From positions 310,001 through 374,000 of the forward strand of contig NZ_JAERRK010000003.1 of assembly GCF_016741775.1 (NCBI RefSeq): a stretch of 64,000 bases of DNA. The letters run 5' to 3'. The notes below the pieces were generated by a model. The model saw only the letters and a program-made list of their open reading frames with translations, searched no databases and was not told where the DNA came from. The translations under genes and the position numbers were made by a program. The DNA is from Streptomyces actinomycinicus. GTDB lineage: Bacteria; Actinomycetota; Actinomycetes; Streptomycetales; Streptomycetaceae. How positions within the stretch are numbered: the stretch's first letter is position 1; every line of letters begins with the position of its first letter. Below are positions 7,079 to 15,185 of the stretch, one piece after another.

Positions 7079-8425
7079 ATCTTCACCCGCGCCACCCCGC
7101 CCCCGCTCCCGGAACTCGCAAGGCTGGCCGAAGGCGGCACCCTGCCCGGTATCCTCCGGCAGCTCTCCGGGCTCGGCGGCTGCACCAACCCGATCCGCCT
7201 CGACGGCCACCGCACCGAGTACGACATCGACACCACCACCGGCGAGATTGGCCGCGTCCTCCACCACCTCGACTCGACCGCCCTCCCGGCCGGCCAGCTC
7301 CTCGTCCGCTGCAACAACCGCCGCGCTACCCGCTGCCCGGCCTGCGCCGAGGTCTACCGCCGCGACACCTTTCACCTCATCACCGCCGGACTGCGCGGCG
7401 GCAAGGGCACCCTGGAACACGTCGCCGCCCACCCCCGCGTCTTCGCCACCTTCACCGCCCCCGGCTTCGGCCCGGTCCACAACCGCCGCACCGACGGCCG
7501 CCCCTGCCGCTGCGGTACCCACCACGACCAGGACGACGACGCCCTCGGTACCCCGCTCGACCCGGACACCTACGACTACGAGGCGGCCGTCCTCTGGAAC
7601 GCCCATGCCGGGCAGCTCTGGCGGCGCTTCTCCGTCTACCTGCGCCGGGAGGTGGCCAAGCGGGCGGGCCTGTCCCAGCGCCGGTTCCGCGAGCACGCGC
7701 GCGTGTCCTTCGCGAAGGTCGCCGAGTACCAGAAGCGAGGAGCCGTCCACTTCCACGCGGTCATCCGCCTCGACGGCTCCAGCGGCGGAGAAACCCCGCC
7801 CCCGCCATGGGCAACGGCCGAACTCCTCACCGACGCCATCGAGGCCGCCGCCGCCAAGGTCCACGTCGACGGCCCGGTCATCGACGGTCGCGCCCACACC
7901 TTCGCCTTCGGCCGCCAGCTCGACGTCCGCACCATCCGCTCCGCCGACTTCAACGACGGCCAGGAGCTGACCGAGCGGGCCGTGGCGGCGTACATCGCCA
8001 AGTACGCCACCAAGGGAGCCGAGACCGCGACGGGCGCCCTCGACCGCCCGCTGAAGTTCGCCGCCGAACTGGCCCAGCTCGGCATAAGCGAGCACGCCCG
8101 CCGCCTCATCCGAACCGCCTGGACGCTCGGCGCGCGCAAGGACCTGGAACACCTCCGCCTGCGCGCCTGGGCCCACATGCTCGGCTTCCGCGGCCACTTC
8201 TCCACCAAGTCCCGCCGCTACTCCACCACCCTCGGCGCCCTCCGCGACGCCCGCGCCCAATGGCGCCGAGCACAAGCCGCAGCAGCCAACGGCCCGGAGC
8301 CCGAGACGACGTACGTCCTCGCCCACTGGGTCTTCGCCGGCACCGGCCTGTCCGACGCCGAAGCCTGGCTTGCCGCATCCCTCGAACCTGCCCCTGGAAC
8401 GGAAGGAGAACCCATCCATGGCTGA
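7079..8425 (+). CDS. repSA: RepSA-like HUH replication initiator (non-canonical ATC start)
   Basis: A rolling-circle replication initiator of the actinomycete AICE type, 448 residues. It contains a Cys cluster (C78, C86, C89 in CNNRRATRCPAC) and the metal-binding HUH motif HFH at 224-226 in GAVHFHAVIRLDG. The tyrosine region AAYIAKYATKGAE has Y305 and Y309 as candidate nucleophiles. The frame is open back to 7079 and continuous in family-like sequence, but there is no ATG, GTG or TTG until 7652, which would remove the first 191 residues including the Cys cluster. At 7079 an ATC codon sits eight bases after AGAAGGAG, so the start is most likely ATC. The stop overlaps xis by eight bases. Confidence 0.85.
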   Translation: MFTRATPPPLPELARLAEGGTLPGILRQLSGLGGCTNPIRLDGHRTEYDIDTTTGEIGRVLHHLDSTALPAGQLLVRCNNRRATRCPACAEVYRRDTFHLITAGLRGGKGTLEHVAAHPRVFATFTAPGFGPVHNRRTDGRPCRCGTHHDQDDDALGTPLDPDTYDYEAAVLWNAHAGQLWRRFSVYLRREVAKRAGLSQRRFREHARVSFAKVAEYQKRGAVHFHAVIRLDGSSGGETPPPPWATAELLTDAIEAAAAKVHVDGPVIDGRAHTFAFGRQLDVRTIRSADFNDGQELTERAVAAYIAKYATKGAETATGALDRPLKFAAELAQLGISEHARRLIRTAWTLGARKDLEHLRLRAWAHMLGFRGHFSTKSRRYSTTLGALRDARAQWRRAQAAAANGPEPETTYVLAHWVFAGTGLSDAEAWLAASLEPAPGTEGEPIHG

Positions 8426-8630
8426 CCGCTACCTGACCGTGGCGCAGGTGGCCGAACTCCTCGGCACGACGGAACGCTTCCCGCGTCGCCTGATCGCCGA
8501 GCGACGCATCGTGTTCGTCAAGGTTGGCCGTCACGTCCGCATTCCGGAGAGCGCGCTGAACGCCTTCATCGACGCCAACACGGTGCAGGCGATCGGCCAT
8601 CGGCGCAGCTCCCTGGGGAGGGCTGCCTGA
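8418..8630 (+). CDS. xis: Excisionase (MerR-like helix-turn-helix)
   Basis: A 70-residue DNA-binding protein of the HTH_17/excisionase type: YLTVAQVAELLGTTERFPRRLI forms the helix-turn-helix and FVKVGRHVRIPESALNAFI the wing. Such proteins direct the integrase towards excision. The start at 8418 follows GGAAGGAG, overlaps the end of the replication gene, and its stop overlaps the integrase start (TGATG), giving the rep-xis-int unit characteristic of pSAM2-like elements. Confidence 0.92.
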   Translation: MADRYLTVAQVAELLGTTERFPRRLIAERRIVFVKVGRHVRIPESALNAFIDANTVQAIGHRRSSLGRAA

Positions 8631-9787
8631 TGGCCAACAAGAAGGGCAGGCGCCGGGACTTCGGTTCTGTCCGACAGCTTCCGTCCGGCCGCTGGCAGGT
8701 CCGCTACCGAGACCCGGATACGGGGCAACTGCGTCCCGCTGAGAAGACATACGCCACCAAGACCGACGCCCAGGTCGCCCTGACGCACATCGAGTCGGAC
8801 ATCGCGCGCGGGCAGTGGTCGGACCCGGACGCCGGGGCGGTGAACTTCGCCGAGTACGCCACCGCGTGGCTGCGGGACCGGAAGCTCGCCGACCGCACCC
8901 GCGAACGGAACGAGTCAGTGATGCGGCTGCACATCCTGCCCACCTTCGGCGCCGGAACGGTGGCCGACGTGACGACTGCCCGTGTGCGGAGCTGGCGCGG
9001 CAAGCTCCTGGCGGCTGGCGTGGGTGAGCCATCGGTCGTCAAGGCGTATCAGCTGCTGCGGGCCCTGATGAACACGGCCGTGGACGACGAGTTGATCCGA
9101 CGCAACCCGTGCCGCATCAAGGGCGCGGACCGCTACGACGTGCCGGAGCGACCGGTCCTCACGGTCGCGGAGGTCTTCTCCGTCGCTGACTCCATCGCGC
9201 CGCGCTACCGGCTGCTCGTCCTCTTGGCGGCCTTCACCACTCTGCGGTTCGGAGAGCTGGCGGCCCTGCGGCGTCGCGACATCGACCTGGAGGGACTGAC
9301 GGTCACCGTTCGCCGCGCGCAAGCCGAGCTGCAGGACGGTCGGCTCTTCGACAAGGCACCGAAGTCCGCGGCCGGGGTGCGCTCCGTCTCCTTCCCAGCC
9401 GAACTCCTCGACGAGGTGACGCGCCACCTGGAGCAGTTCGCCGCGCCTGGCCGTGACGGTCACGTCTTCGTCGGCCCCCAGGGCGGGCAACTGCGGCGGA
9501 GCAACTTCCGGGACGACTGGGTGAAGGCTCGGAAGGCTGCGGGTGTATCGGCCGAGCTGCATTTCCATGATCTGCGGCACACGGGCAACACGCTGGCCTC
9601 CACGGCCGGCGCCAGCACTCGGGAGCTGATGACCCGCATGGGCCACAGCAGCTCGCGCGCCGCCCTGATCTATCAGCACATGACCAGCGACCGGGACCGG
9701 GCCATCGCGGATCGGCTCGGGGCCATGATCCGGGGCGGTGGGGGAGCGGTCTCCGACTCGGCCGAGAGGGACCCTGCGGGCCCGTAG
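8630..9787 (+). CDS. int: Tyrosine site-specific integrase
   Basis: A 385-residue phage-type integrase. Residues about 10-60 form the AP2-like arm-binding domain (GSVRQLPSGRWQVRYRDPDTG), 60-165 the SAM-like core-binding domain, and 175-370 the catalytic domain. Catalytic residues are readable: R206 in TTLRFGEL, H313-x-x-R316 in HDLRH, H339 in MGHSS and the nucleophile Y348 in LIYQH. It would recombine the element attP with the 3' end of the tRNA-Arg gene that begins 82 bases downstream of its stop. Confidence 0.95.
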   Translation: MANKKGRRRDFGSVRQLPSGRWQVRYRDPDTGQLRPAEKTYATKTDAQVALTHIESDIARGQWSDPDAGAVNFAEYATAWLRDRKLADRTRERNESVMRLHILPTFGAGTVADVTTARVRSWRGKLLAAGVGEPSVVKAYQLLRALMNTAVDDELIRRNPCRIKGADRYDVPERPVLTVAEVFSVADSIAPRYRLLVLLAAFTTLRFGELAALRRRDIDLEGLTVTVRRAQAELQDGRLFDKAPKSAAGVRSVSFPAELLDEVTRHLEQFAAPGRDGHVFVGPQGGQLRRSNFRDDWVKARKAAGVSAELHFHDLRHTGNTLASTAGASTRELMTRMGHSSSRAALIYQHMTSDRDRAIADRLGAMIRGGGGAVSDSAERDPAGP

Positions 9788-9820
9788 TGGCACGCGTGTG
9801 GCACGGTGCCTGATACGGCT

Positions 9821-9861
9821 AAGGGCCAGCCTGGGAGGGAAACCCTCCTGAGCTGGCCCTT
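9821..9861. terminator. Bidirectional hairpin between int and tRNA-Arg
   Basis: AAGGGCCAGC pairs with GCTGGCCCTT and, inside it, GGAGGG pairs with CCCTCC around an AAA loop. This strong two-part stem, placed between the convergent integrase and tRNA genes, can end transcription from both sides. There is no long T run on the plus strand. Confidence 0.75.
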
Positions 9862-9868
9862 CTGTCTG

Positions 9869-9941
9869 TGCCCCCGGCAGGATTCGAACCTGCGACACCC
9901 GCTTTAGGAGAGCGGTGCTCTATCCCCTGAGCTACGAAGGC
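9869..9941 (-). tRNA. tRNA-Arg (anticodon CCU), AICE attachment site
   Basis: A full cloverleaf of 73 bases without encoded CCA. The acceptor strands are GCCTTCG and CGGGGGC with discriminator A, the anticodon stem is CCGCT/AGCGG around loop CTCCTAA (anticodon CCT), and the T arm is GCAGGTTCGAATCCTGC. The acceptor stem needs two adjacent G-U pairs (positions 4-69 and 5-68), so the 3' strand does not perfectly match the 5' strand. As the 3' half is the usual integration core, it may have been donated by the element. Confidence 0.95.
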
Positions 9942-10015
9942 ATGGGTGGGCGTCCTGGTGGGCGCTCGGTCCACAGGGTACCGGATCAGGGCGTGGGCGG
10001 GGCGGGGTCCCGGGG

Positions 10016-10189
10016 TCAGGTCAGGGGGGTTCGGGTGAAGCGGGATGCGGTGTGCAGGTCGGTCTGGATGTCGTCGGCGGTCTTGCGCAAGGCGGGGAGC
10101 AGGTCATCGACGCACTCGGTCAGCGTGCGGCGGGCCGGGTGCGTGGAGATGTTCAGCGCGGCGATCGCCCTGCCCGTCCGGTCCCGTGG
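10016..10189 (-). pseudogene. C-terminal remnant of an IclR-family regulator
   Basis: The minus strand reads RDRTGRAIAALNISTHPARR followed by a helical tail (ECVDDLLPALRKTADDI) and stops at 10016-10018. This is the conserved C-terminal end of IclR/PcaR-type effector domains, in which AALNxS is a hallmark. Nothing upstream resembles the remaining 200 residues: the frame runs straight into a 40-bp tandem repeat. It is a decayed fragment, not a gene. Confidence 0.7.
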
Positions 10190-10318
10190 CGTTGTGCCCG
10201 GTTCGGGTGCGCGGAGGGTGGCCGGTGGCGTTGTGTCCGGTTCGGGGTGTGCGGAGGATGGCCGGTGGCGTTGTGCCCGGTTCGGGGTGTGTGGATGGTG
10301 GCCGGTGGCGTCGTGCGC
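10186..10318. repeat. 40-bp tandem repeat, about 3.3 copies
   Basis: Units begin with GTGGCGTTGTG at 10186, 10225 and 10265, with a diverged partial copy at 10305. Each contains a CCCGGTTCGGG-type core and a GGTGGCCG-type end. It lies exactly at the broken end of the IclR remnant. The whole stretch 9942-10373 otherwise holds no gene. Confidence 0.85.
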
Positions 10319-10373
10319 GGTGCCCGGGCCAGGCGTGTGAGCGCTGCTCGCCGGTGTCGGCCTTCGGTTCCGT

Positions 10374-11705
10374 TCACGCCCGGGTGATCCGTATCCGGTA
10401 GTTCCCGTCGGGGTCCGTGTCCAGCACCTCGACCGTGATGCCGTGGCCCGGATCCTTGAAGCTCTCGCCCGTTGTGAAGGGGGCGTCCGAGAGTTCGGCG
10501 TGGACGTTGGGGCTGCGGGTGCAGCCGCCGCTGCCGCGGTGGCTGTCGTAGACGGTGACCGGTCCGCGGCCGGTGTCCACCATGGCGTCGACCTTGTAGA
10601 TGAGGAGGCCCGGCCGGCACACCGCCTCGTCGTTGCCGCCCTGGGCCCGTACCTCCATGGCGTAGGTGCTGCGCCCGGTGACCGGGACCAGCAGCAGCTT
10701 GCCGCCGCCCTTCTTGTACAGCGGGGACAGGGTGTACTCGGCGCGGCCGGGTGCCGCCGCGCAGCCGACCTGGTTGCCGTCCAGCCAGCCCAGCTTCCAC
10801 TTGTGCCAGCCCAGCAGGTCGTTGTTGGCCCCCCAGTCCTCGCTCATGATGTCCCAGTGCCCGACCGCGCCCCCGCCCTCCTGGGTATAGAGGTCGGGCA
10901 GGCCGAAGGTGTGGCCGTTCTCGTGCGGCAGCACCCGGTAGCCGGTCTGGGTGTAGGAGCCGGAGCCGTCGTCCTGCCGGGAGTAGACGAAGGACGCGTT
11001 GGATATGCGGATGCCGTCGGCGACGGGGGCGTCGTCGTTGCCGGCGAAGGTCACGGACAGCACGGTGTCGAGGGCGGAGGGGCCGGCGTTCGGGGTGACG
11101 AGCACGTTGAGCAGGTCGTAGTCGCGGAAGTCGACCGTCGGGTCGGCGGCGGCCACGAGGTCCTGCACCAGGCGCCGGTAGCCGGGGTCGAAGGGGGCAC
11201 CGCGCTCTATGCCGTAGTCCCGGAACCGTTTCGGCATGCGCAGCCAGGAGGTGACCGGGGTCTCGGGGTGGTAGTCGAGACGGCCGTAGGACGCCGTGTG
11301 GAACCACTCCTGGGTCTGCGGGAAGAACTCGTGGAAGCGGTCCATGGCGCTGCCCTGGCCGGGCGCGTCGGGGAAGTCGACCATCAGGGTCAGGGCGTGG
11401 ACCGTGCCCGTGGAGCGGGAGTAGCCGGCCGGGGTGGGCAGGCCCTCGGTCATCTGCACGTCGAGACCACTGTGCAGCAGGCACGGTACGAGGGCGGAGG
11501 AGCGGGCCAGGCCGATCGGCCCGGCGGCGGTGGGCGCCGGGGGGCGTCCGGTCCCGGCCGAGGTGCTGACCGCGAGGGTCAGAGCGGTCACGACGGCGAG
11601 GGAGGCCACCCGGCGCGGGCGTATGCGGCTGCGTGGGCGTACGCGGTGACGCGGACCGGTGCGGTGCCGTGGGCGAATGCGGTGGCGCGGCGGCTGCGGC
11701 TGCAT
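10374..11705 (-). CDS. Secreted M6-family (immune inhibitor A-like) metalloprotease
   Basis: A 443-residue exported zinc protease. The N-terminus is extremely basic (alternating His/Arg/Pro to residue 32) followed by a hydrophobic signal segment (VASLAVVTALTLAVSTSA), so it is secreted by Sec or Tat. The zinc site is H261-E-N-G-H265 in VLPHENGHTFGLPDLY, with the conserved downstream Asp, and a Met-turn-like DIMSED segment follows. A C-terminal beta domain ends in NYRIRITRA. The ATG at 11705 is chosen because AAGGG precedes it. It stands alone, divergent from the TetR gene at 12009. Confidence 0.88.
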   Translation of the reverse strand: MQPQPPRHRIRPRHRTGPRHRVRPRSRIRPRRVASLAVVTALTLAVSTSAGTGRPPAPTAAGPIGLARSSALVPCLLHSGLDVQMTEGLPTPAGYSRSTGTVHALTLMVDFPDAPGQGSAMDRFHEFFPQTQEWFHTASYGRLDYHPETPVTSWLRMPKRFRDYGIERGAPFDPGYRRLVQDLVAAADPTVDFRDYDLLNVLVTPNAGPSALDTVLSVTFAGNDDAPVADGIRISNASFVYSRQDDGSGSYTQTGYRVLPHENGHTFGLPDLYTQEGGGAVGHWDIMSEDWGANNDLLGWHKWKLGWLDGNQVGCAAAPGRAEYTLSPLYKKGGGKLLLVPVTGRSTYAMEVRAQGGNDEAVCRPGLLIYKVDAMVDTGRGPVTVYDSHRGSGGCTRSPNVHAELSDAPFTTGESFKDPGHGITVEVLDTDPDGNYRIRITRA

Positions 11706-12008
11706 GCAGGGACCCTTCGCTCCACGGCAGCCGCCGATCTCCGGCTGCACCCTTGCGATCACCCTGTGTGGATGGGGTGGCGGGCGCGCGCTGGAGGAGA
11801 CCGATCGTGGGAATGAGGGTCCGCACGGGGGTGAATCCCGACCCAGGATGAGTGTGGCTCAGGTCACAGTGATTTCCCGGAAGGCGGGGAAATAACCGGG
11901 GACGCTTTCCCCGTTTAACCCAGCGTCCGAGTGAAACGGGGACCTGGTCCCCGGATCGTCACCCTCAAGCCTCTTACCTCGTCGTCCCAACTCATCAAGG
12001 AGTCCACC

Positions 12009-12656
12009 GTGTCGGCCACCACCGCCCCCGCCGTGCGCAAGGCGCCCCGGCCCCGCGCCGATGCCCTGCGCAACAGGGAGCGGATCGTCACCGCCGCCCG
12101 CGAGATGTTCGTCGAGCACGGGCCGGACGTGCCGCTCGACGAGATCGCCCGCCGGGCCGGCGTCGGCAACGCCACGGTGTACCGCAACTTTCCCGACCGG
12201 GACGCCCTCGTCCGCGAGGTCGTGTGCTCCGTGATGGACCGCACGGCCGAGGCGGCCGAGCTGGCCCTCGCCGAGACCGGGGACGCCTTCGCCGCCCTGG
12301 AGCGCTTCGTGCACGCCGCCGCCGACGAGCGGATCAGCGCGCTGTGCCCCATGGTGTCGAGCACCTTCGACCAGCACCACCCCGACCTGGAAGCCTCCCA
12401 CGGCCGCATCGAGCGGCTGGTCGAGGAGATCATGGGGCGGGCCGAGGCGGCCGGCCAGCTCCGGCCGGACGTCGGTGTGGGCGATGTGCTGATCGTCGTG
12501 GCGCAGCTGAGCCGGCCCCCGGCCGGCACGGACTGTGTCCTCGGCGACCGGTTCGTCCACCGTCATCTGCAGCTGTTCCTCGACGGCCTGCGGGCCCCCG
12601 CCCGCTCCGCCCTGCCGGGCCGGGCCGTGAACATCAAGGAGCTGCGCACCTCCTGA
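12009..12656 (+). CDS. TetR-family regulator
   Basis: A 215-residue repressor. The helix-turn-helix is at about residues 20-66 (RIVTAAREMFVEHG, then LDEIARRAGVGNATVYRNFPDRDAL). The remainder is the ligand-binding domain of the SCO4226-like/TetR_C type. The GTG start follows AAGGAG five bases upstream. The next gene on the same strand, 235 bp away, is a DHA2-type drug exporter, so it probably controls that exporter in response to a toxic ligand. Confidence 0.9.
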   Translation: MSATTAPAVRKAPRPRADALRNRERIVTAAREMFVEHGPDVPLDEIARRAGVGNATVYRNFPDRDALVREVVCSVMDRTAEAAELALAETGDAFAALERFVHAAADERISALCPMVSSTFDQHHPDLEASHGRIERLVEEIMGRAEAAGQLRPDVGVGDVLIVVAQLSRPPAGTDCVLGDRFVHRHLQLFLDGLRAPARSALPGRAVNIKELRTS

Positions 12657-12891
12657 ACGATCACCTCCGGCGGACGAGTACCTGACCGGTCGCCCCCGGC
12701 CGATGAGTTCGGCTCCCGTCTCCAGTCCTTCACCTGGCGAGCCCGTCAAGTAGCGCGGGTTGCAGGGCCGTTCTTTCCCTCTTTGCTGCGTTTTTTCGCT
12801 CTTTTCCACCACACAGTCTTTTCCGTCACCCCGTCACCCCGTCACCCCGTCTTCCGTCCCGAAGTCCTGAAGTCCCGAAGTGGGTATCTCC

Positions 12892-14436
12892 ATGTCCGAA
12901 ACAGCCCGCAAGGCTCCCGGCGCCGTCGCCCCGGCCGGCGACGCCAACCGCTGGAAAGCGCTCGTCTTCATCGCGCTCGCCCAGCTGATGGTCGTCCTGG
13001 ACGCCACCATCGTGAACATCGCCCTGCCCTCCGCCCAGACCGACCTCGGCATATCCGACGGCAACCGGCAGTGGGTCGTCACGGCCTACGCCCTCGCCTT
13101 CGGTGGTCTGCTCCTGTTCGGCGGCCGCATCGCGGACCTGTGGGGCCGTAAGCGTGCGTTCGTCCTCGGCCTGGCCGGCTTCGCCGCGGCCTCCGCGCTC
13201 GGTGGTGCCGCCACCTCCGGCCCGATTATGTTCGGCGCCCGTGCCCTCCAGGGCGTCTTCGGCGCCCTGCTCGCCCCGGCCGCGCTGTCCCTGCTCGCGG
13301 TGATGTTCACCGACGCCAAGGAGCGTGCCAAGGCGTTCGGCATCTACGGCGCCATCGCGGGCGGCGGCGGTGCCGTCGGCCTGATCCTCGGCGGTTTCCT
13401 CACCGAGTACCTGGACTGGCGCTGGACCTTCTTCGTGAACATCCCGTTCGCCGTCGTCGCCGCGCTCGGTGCCTACTTCGTCGTCCGTGAGCCGGAGGGC
13501 GGTCGCAACCGCTCCCCGCTCGACATCCCCGGCGTGATCCTCTCCACCCTGGGCCTGGTCGCCCTCGTCTACGGCTTCACCCGTGCCGAGTCCGACGGCT
13601 GGAGCGACGCCGTCACGGTGTCGATGTTCGTGGCGTCGGTGGTGCTGCTGCTGGCCTTCGTGGTCGTCGAGTCCCGGGTCAGGACGCCGCTGCTGCCGCT
13701 GCGCGTGGTGACCGACCGCAACCGCGGTGGCATCTACCTCTCCCTCGGCCTCGCGATCATCGGCATGTTCGGTCTGTTCCTCTTCCTGACCTACTACCTC
13801 CAGGTCGTGAAGGGGTACTCCCCGGTCAAGACCGGCTTCGCGTTCCTCCCGATGATCGCGGGCATGATCACCGGCTCCACCCAGATCGGCACCCGGCTGA
13901 TGACCCGGGTCCCGGCCCGGCTGCTGATGGGCCCCGGCTTCCTGGTCGCCGGCCTCGGCATGCTGCTGCTGACCCAGCTGGCGGTCGACTCCTCGTACAC
14001 CGCCCTGCTGCTGCCGGCGATGCTGCTGCTCGGCCTCGGCATGGGTACGGCGTTCATGCCGGCCATGTCCCTGGCCACCATGGGCGTCGAGCCGCGGGAC
14101 GCCGGTGTCGCCTCCGCGATGGTCAACACCTCGCAGCAGGTGGGCGGCGCGATCGGCACCGCCCTGCTGAACACGATCGCCTCCTCGGCGACGACGTCCT
14201 ACGTCCGGGACCACATCGCCCGTGCCACCGCCAAGCCGCAGCAGAAGCTCGTCCAGCTGCAGGGCCTGGTGCACGGCTACACCGCGGCTATCTGGTTCGC
14301 CGTCGGCATCCTGGGCCTCGCCTCCCTGATCGCGTTCACCTTCGTCAACGCCGGCCGTCCCGGTTCCACCACGGTGGCCTCGGGTGCGGGCGAGGGCGTC
14401 GAGGACGAGCTGCCGGTGCCGGTGGTGGCCCACTGA
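12892..14436 (+). CDS. MFS drug exporter, DHA2 family (14 TM)
   Basis: A 514-residue membrane antiporter. Family motifs are clear: LDATIVNIALPSAQ in TM1, GGRIADLWGRKR after TM2 (motif A), and GGGGAVGLILGG, the antiporter motif C, in TM5. Fourteen hydrophobic segments are spread through the protein and the last 25 residues form a soluble tail. This architecture exports multiple drugs or quaternary compounds using the proton gradient. ATG at 12892 is favoured over a GTG four codons earlier. Short direct repeats (TCACCCCG, three copies near 12828-12850) lie upstream. It is probably regulated by the preceding TetR gene. Confidence 0.92.
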   Translation: MSETARKAPGAVAPAGDANRWKALVFIALAQLMVVLDATIVNIALPSAQTDLGISDGNRQWVVTAYALAFGGLLLFGGRIADLWGRKRAFVLGLAGFAAASALGGAATSGPIMFGARALQGVFGALLAPAALSLLAVMFTDAKERAKAFGIYGAIAGGGGAVGLILGGFLTEYLDWRWTFFVNIPFAVVAALGAYFVVREPEGGRNRSPLDIPGVILSTLGLVALVYGFTRAESDGWSDAVTVSMFVASVVLLLAFVVVESRVRTPLLPLRVVTDRNRGGIYLSLGLAIIGMFGLFLFLTYYLQVVKGYSPVKTGFAFLPMIAGMITGSTQIGTRLMTRVPARLLMGPGFLVAGLGMLLLTQLAVDSSYTALLLPAMLLLGLGMGTAFMPAMSLATMGVEPRDAGVASAMVNTSQQVGGAIGTALLNTIASSATTSYVRDHIARATAKPQQKLVQLQGLVHGYTAAIWFAVGILGLASLIAFTFVNAGRPGSTTVASGAGEGVEDELPVPVVAH

Positions 14437-14558
14437 GTCCGGCGGCACATCGAGTCCGGCGGTCCGCTGAGTTCGGCGGTGCATCGAGTCCGGCGGGGCC
14501 ACCGAGTCCGGCGGTCCGCTGAGTTCGGCGGGGCCACTTCGTCCGGCGGCTCCGCTGG
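14433..14558. repeat. About seven imperfect 16-18-bp tandem repeats between convergent genes
   Basis: Units of the form GAGTCCGGCGG or GAGTTCGGCGG followed by 5-7 variable bases (TCCGCT, GGCCAC, TGCATC) recur through the whole spacer between the exporter and the MarR gene. No open frame or hairpin explains them. Confidence 0.8.
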
Positions 14559-14568
14559 CCTCGGGCCG

Positions 14569-15081
14569 TCAGCGGAGCCAGGGCAGGTCCGCGCCCGCCT
14601 CGTCGGGCTGGAGGCCCTCGGCGACGATCTCCATGATCTCGCCGAGGGCCTTCTGCTGTTCCGGGCTCAGCCGCTCGAACAGGGCCTGCCGTACGGCGGT
14701 CACATGGCCGGGCGCGGTGCGCCGCAGCACCTCGTGGCCCTCGTCGGTGAGCACCGCGAACTGGCCGCGCTTGTCGGAGGGGCAGTCCTCCCGGCGCACC
14801 CAGCCGTTCTTCTCCAGCCGGGCGATCGCGTGCGAGAGCCGGGAGCGGGTGATCTTCGCCTGCATCGCCAGCTCGGTCATCCGCAGCCGGCGGCGCGGTG
14901 CCTCGGCGAGGCCGACGAGCAGGCCGTAGTAGATGTGCGGCATGCCCGCGTCGCGCTGCAGCTGCCGGTCGAGGTGGTCCTCCAGGAGGGTGGTGGCGTG
15001 CAGGTAGGCGCGCCAGACGCGCTGTTCCTCGTCCGTGAGCCAGCGGTGCTGTGCGGCGGCGGGGTCCGGTGCCGTGTTCAT
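14569..15081 (-). CDS. MarR-family regulator
   Basis: A 170-residue winged-helix repressor: LRMTELAMQAKITRSRLSHAI is the recognition helix region (about 66-86), followed by the wing REDCPSDKRGQFAVLTDEG. The N- and C-terminal helices form the dimer interface. ATG at 15081 is chosen; an upstream TTG at 15120 is in frame but sits inside the operator. It is divergent from a DODA-type dioxygenase gene with about 100 bp between them, so it most likely senses an aromatic or quinone-like compound and controls both genes. Confidence 0.9.
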   Translation of the reverse strand: MNTAPDPAAAQHRWLTDEEQRVWRAYLHATTLLEDHLDRQLQRDAGMPHIYYGLLVGLAEAPRRRLRMTELAMQAKITRSRLSHAIARLEKNGWVRREDCPSDKRGQFAVLTDEGHEVLRRTAPGHVTAVRQALFERLSPEQQKALGEIMEIVAEGLQPDEAGADLPWLR

Positions 15082-15104
15082 GCTCCCACTGTACGAGGCA
15101 GCTC

Positions 15105-15150
15105 CTTGAAACTTGAACAAGTCGGGCGTACAGTTCCCCTTGAACTTGAG
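15105..15150. promoter_or_regulatory. Divergent promoter with MarR-type inverted repeats
   Basis: ACTTGAACAAGT (15111-15122) is a 5-2-5 inverted repeat and CTTGAACTTGAG (15139-15150) a related second copy. TTGAAA (15105) and TACAGT (15129) are spaced 18 bases apart and could be the -35 and -10 of the dioxygenase promoter, with the first repeat lying between them. Confidence 0.55.
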
Positions 15151-15185
15151 AGTTAAAGCATCTGGAGACGCAGGGAGCCGCCGCG

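Larger units (their letters stand above)
1..9868. mobile_element. pSAM2-like AICE integrated in tRNA-Arg(CCU), left end outside window
   Basis: An integrated conjugative element is supported by its ordered modules: GntR repressor and Nudix gene, an FtsK-like transfer ATPase, small spread-type genes, an HUH replication initiator, excisionase and tyrosine integrase, with the integrase ending about 80 bases from the 3' end of a tRNA-Arg gene. This order is typical of actinomycete integrative and conjugative elements of the pSAM2 family, which excise, replicate by rolling circle and move as double-stranded DNA through TraB/TraSA-type pumps. The right boundary is the tRNA 3' end. No second copy of the tRNA 3' sequence was seen further left, so the left boundary lies before position 1, and the low-GC gene at the edge is likely cargo. 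Confidence 0.9.

Noticed and set aside
4969..8829. GACCCGGA octamers (4969, 6505, 7559, 8711, 8822) as TraB-recognition clt repeats
   Set aside because: Four of the five lie within coding sequence, often as Asp-Pro-Asp/Glu codons, and they are dispersed rather than clustered as real transfer loci are.
10153..11826. Long minus-strand open frame overlapping the M6 protease gene
   Set aside because: It is a high-GC shadow frame, Arg/Pro-rich and without family similarity; the metalloprotease frame has signal peptide and zinc motif.
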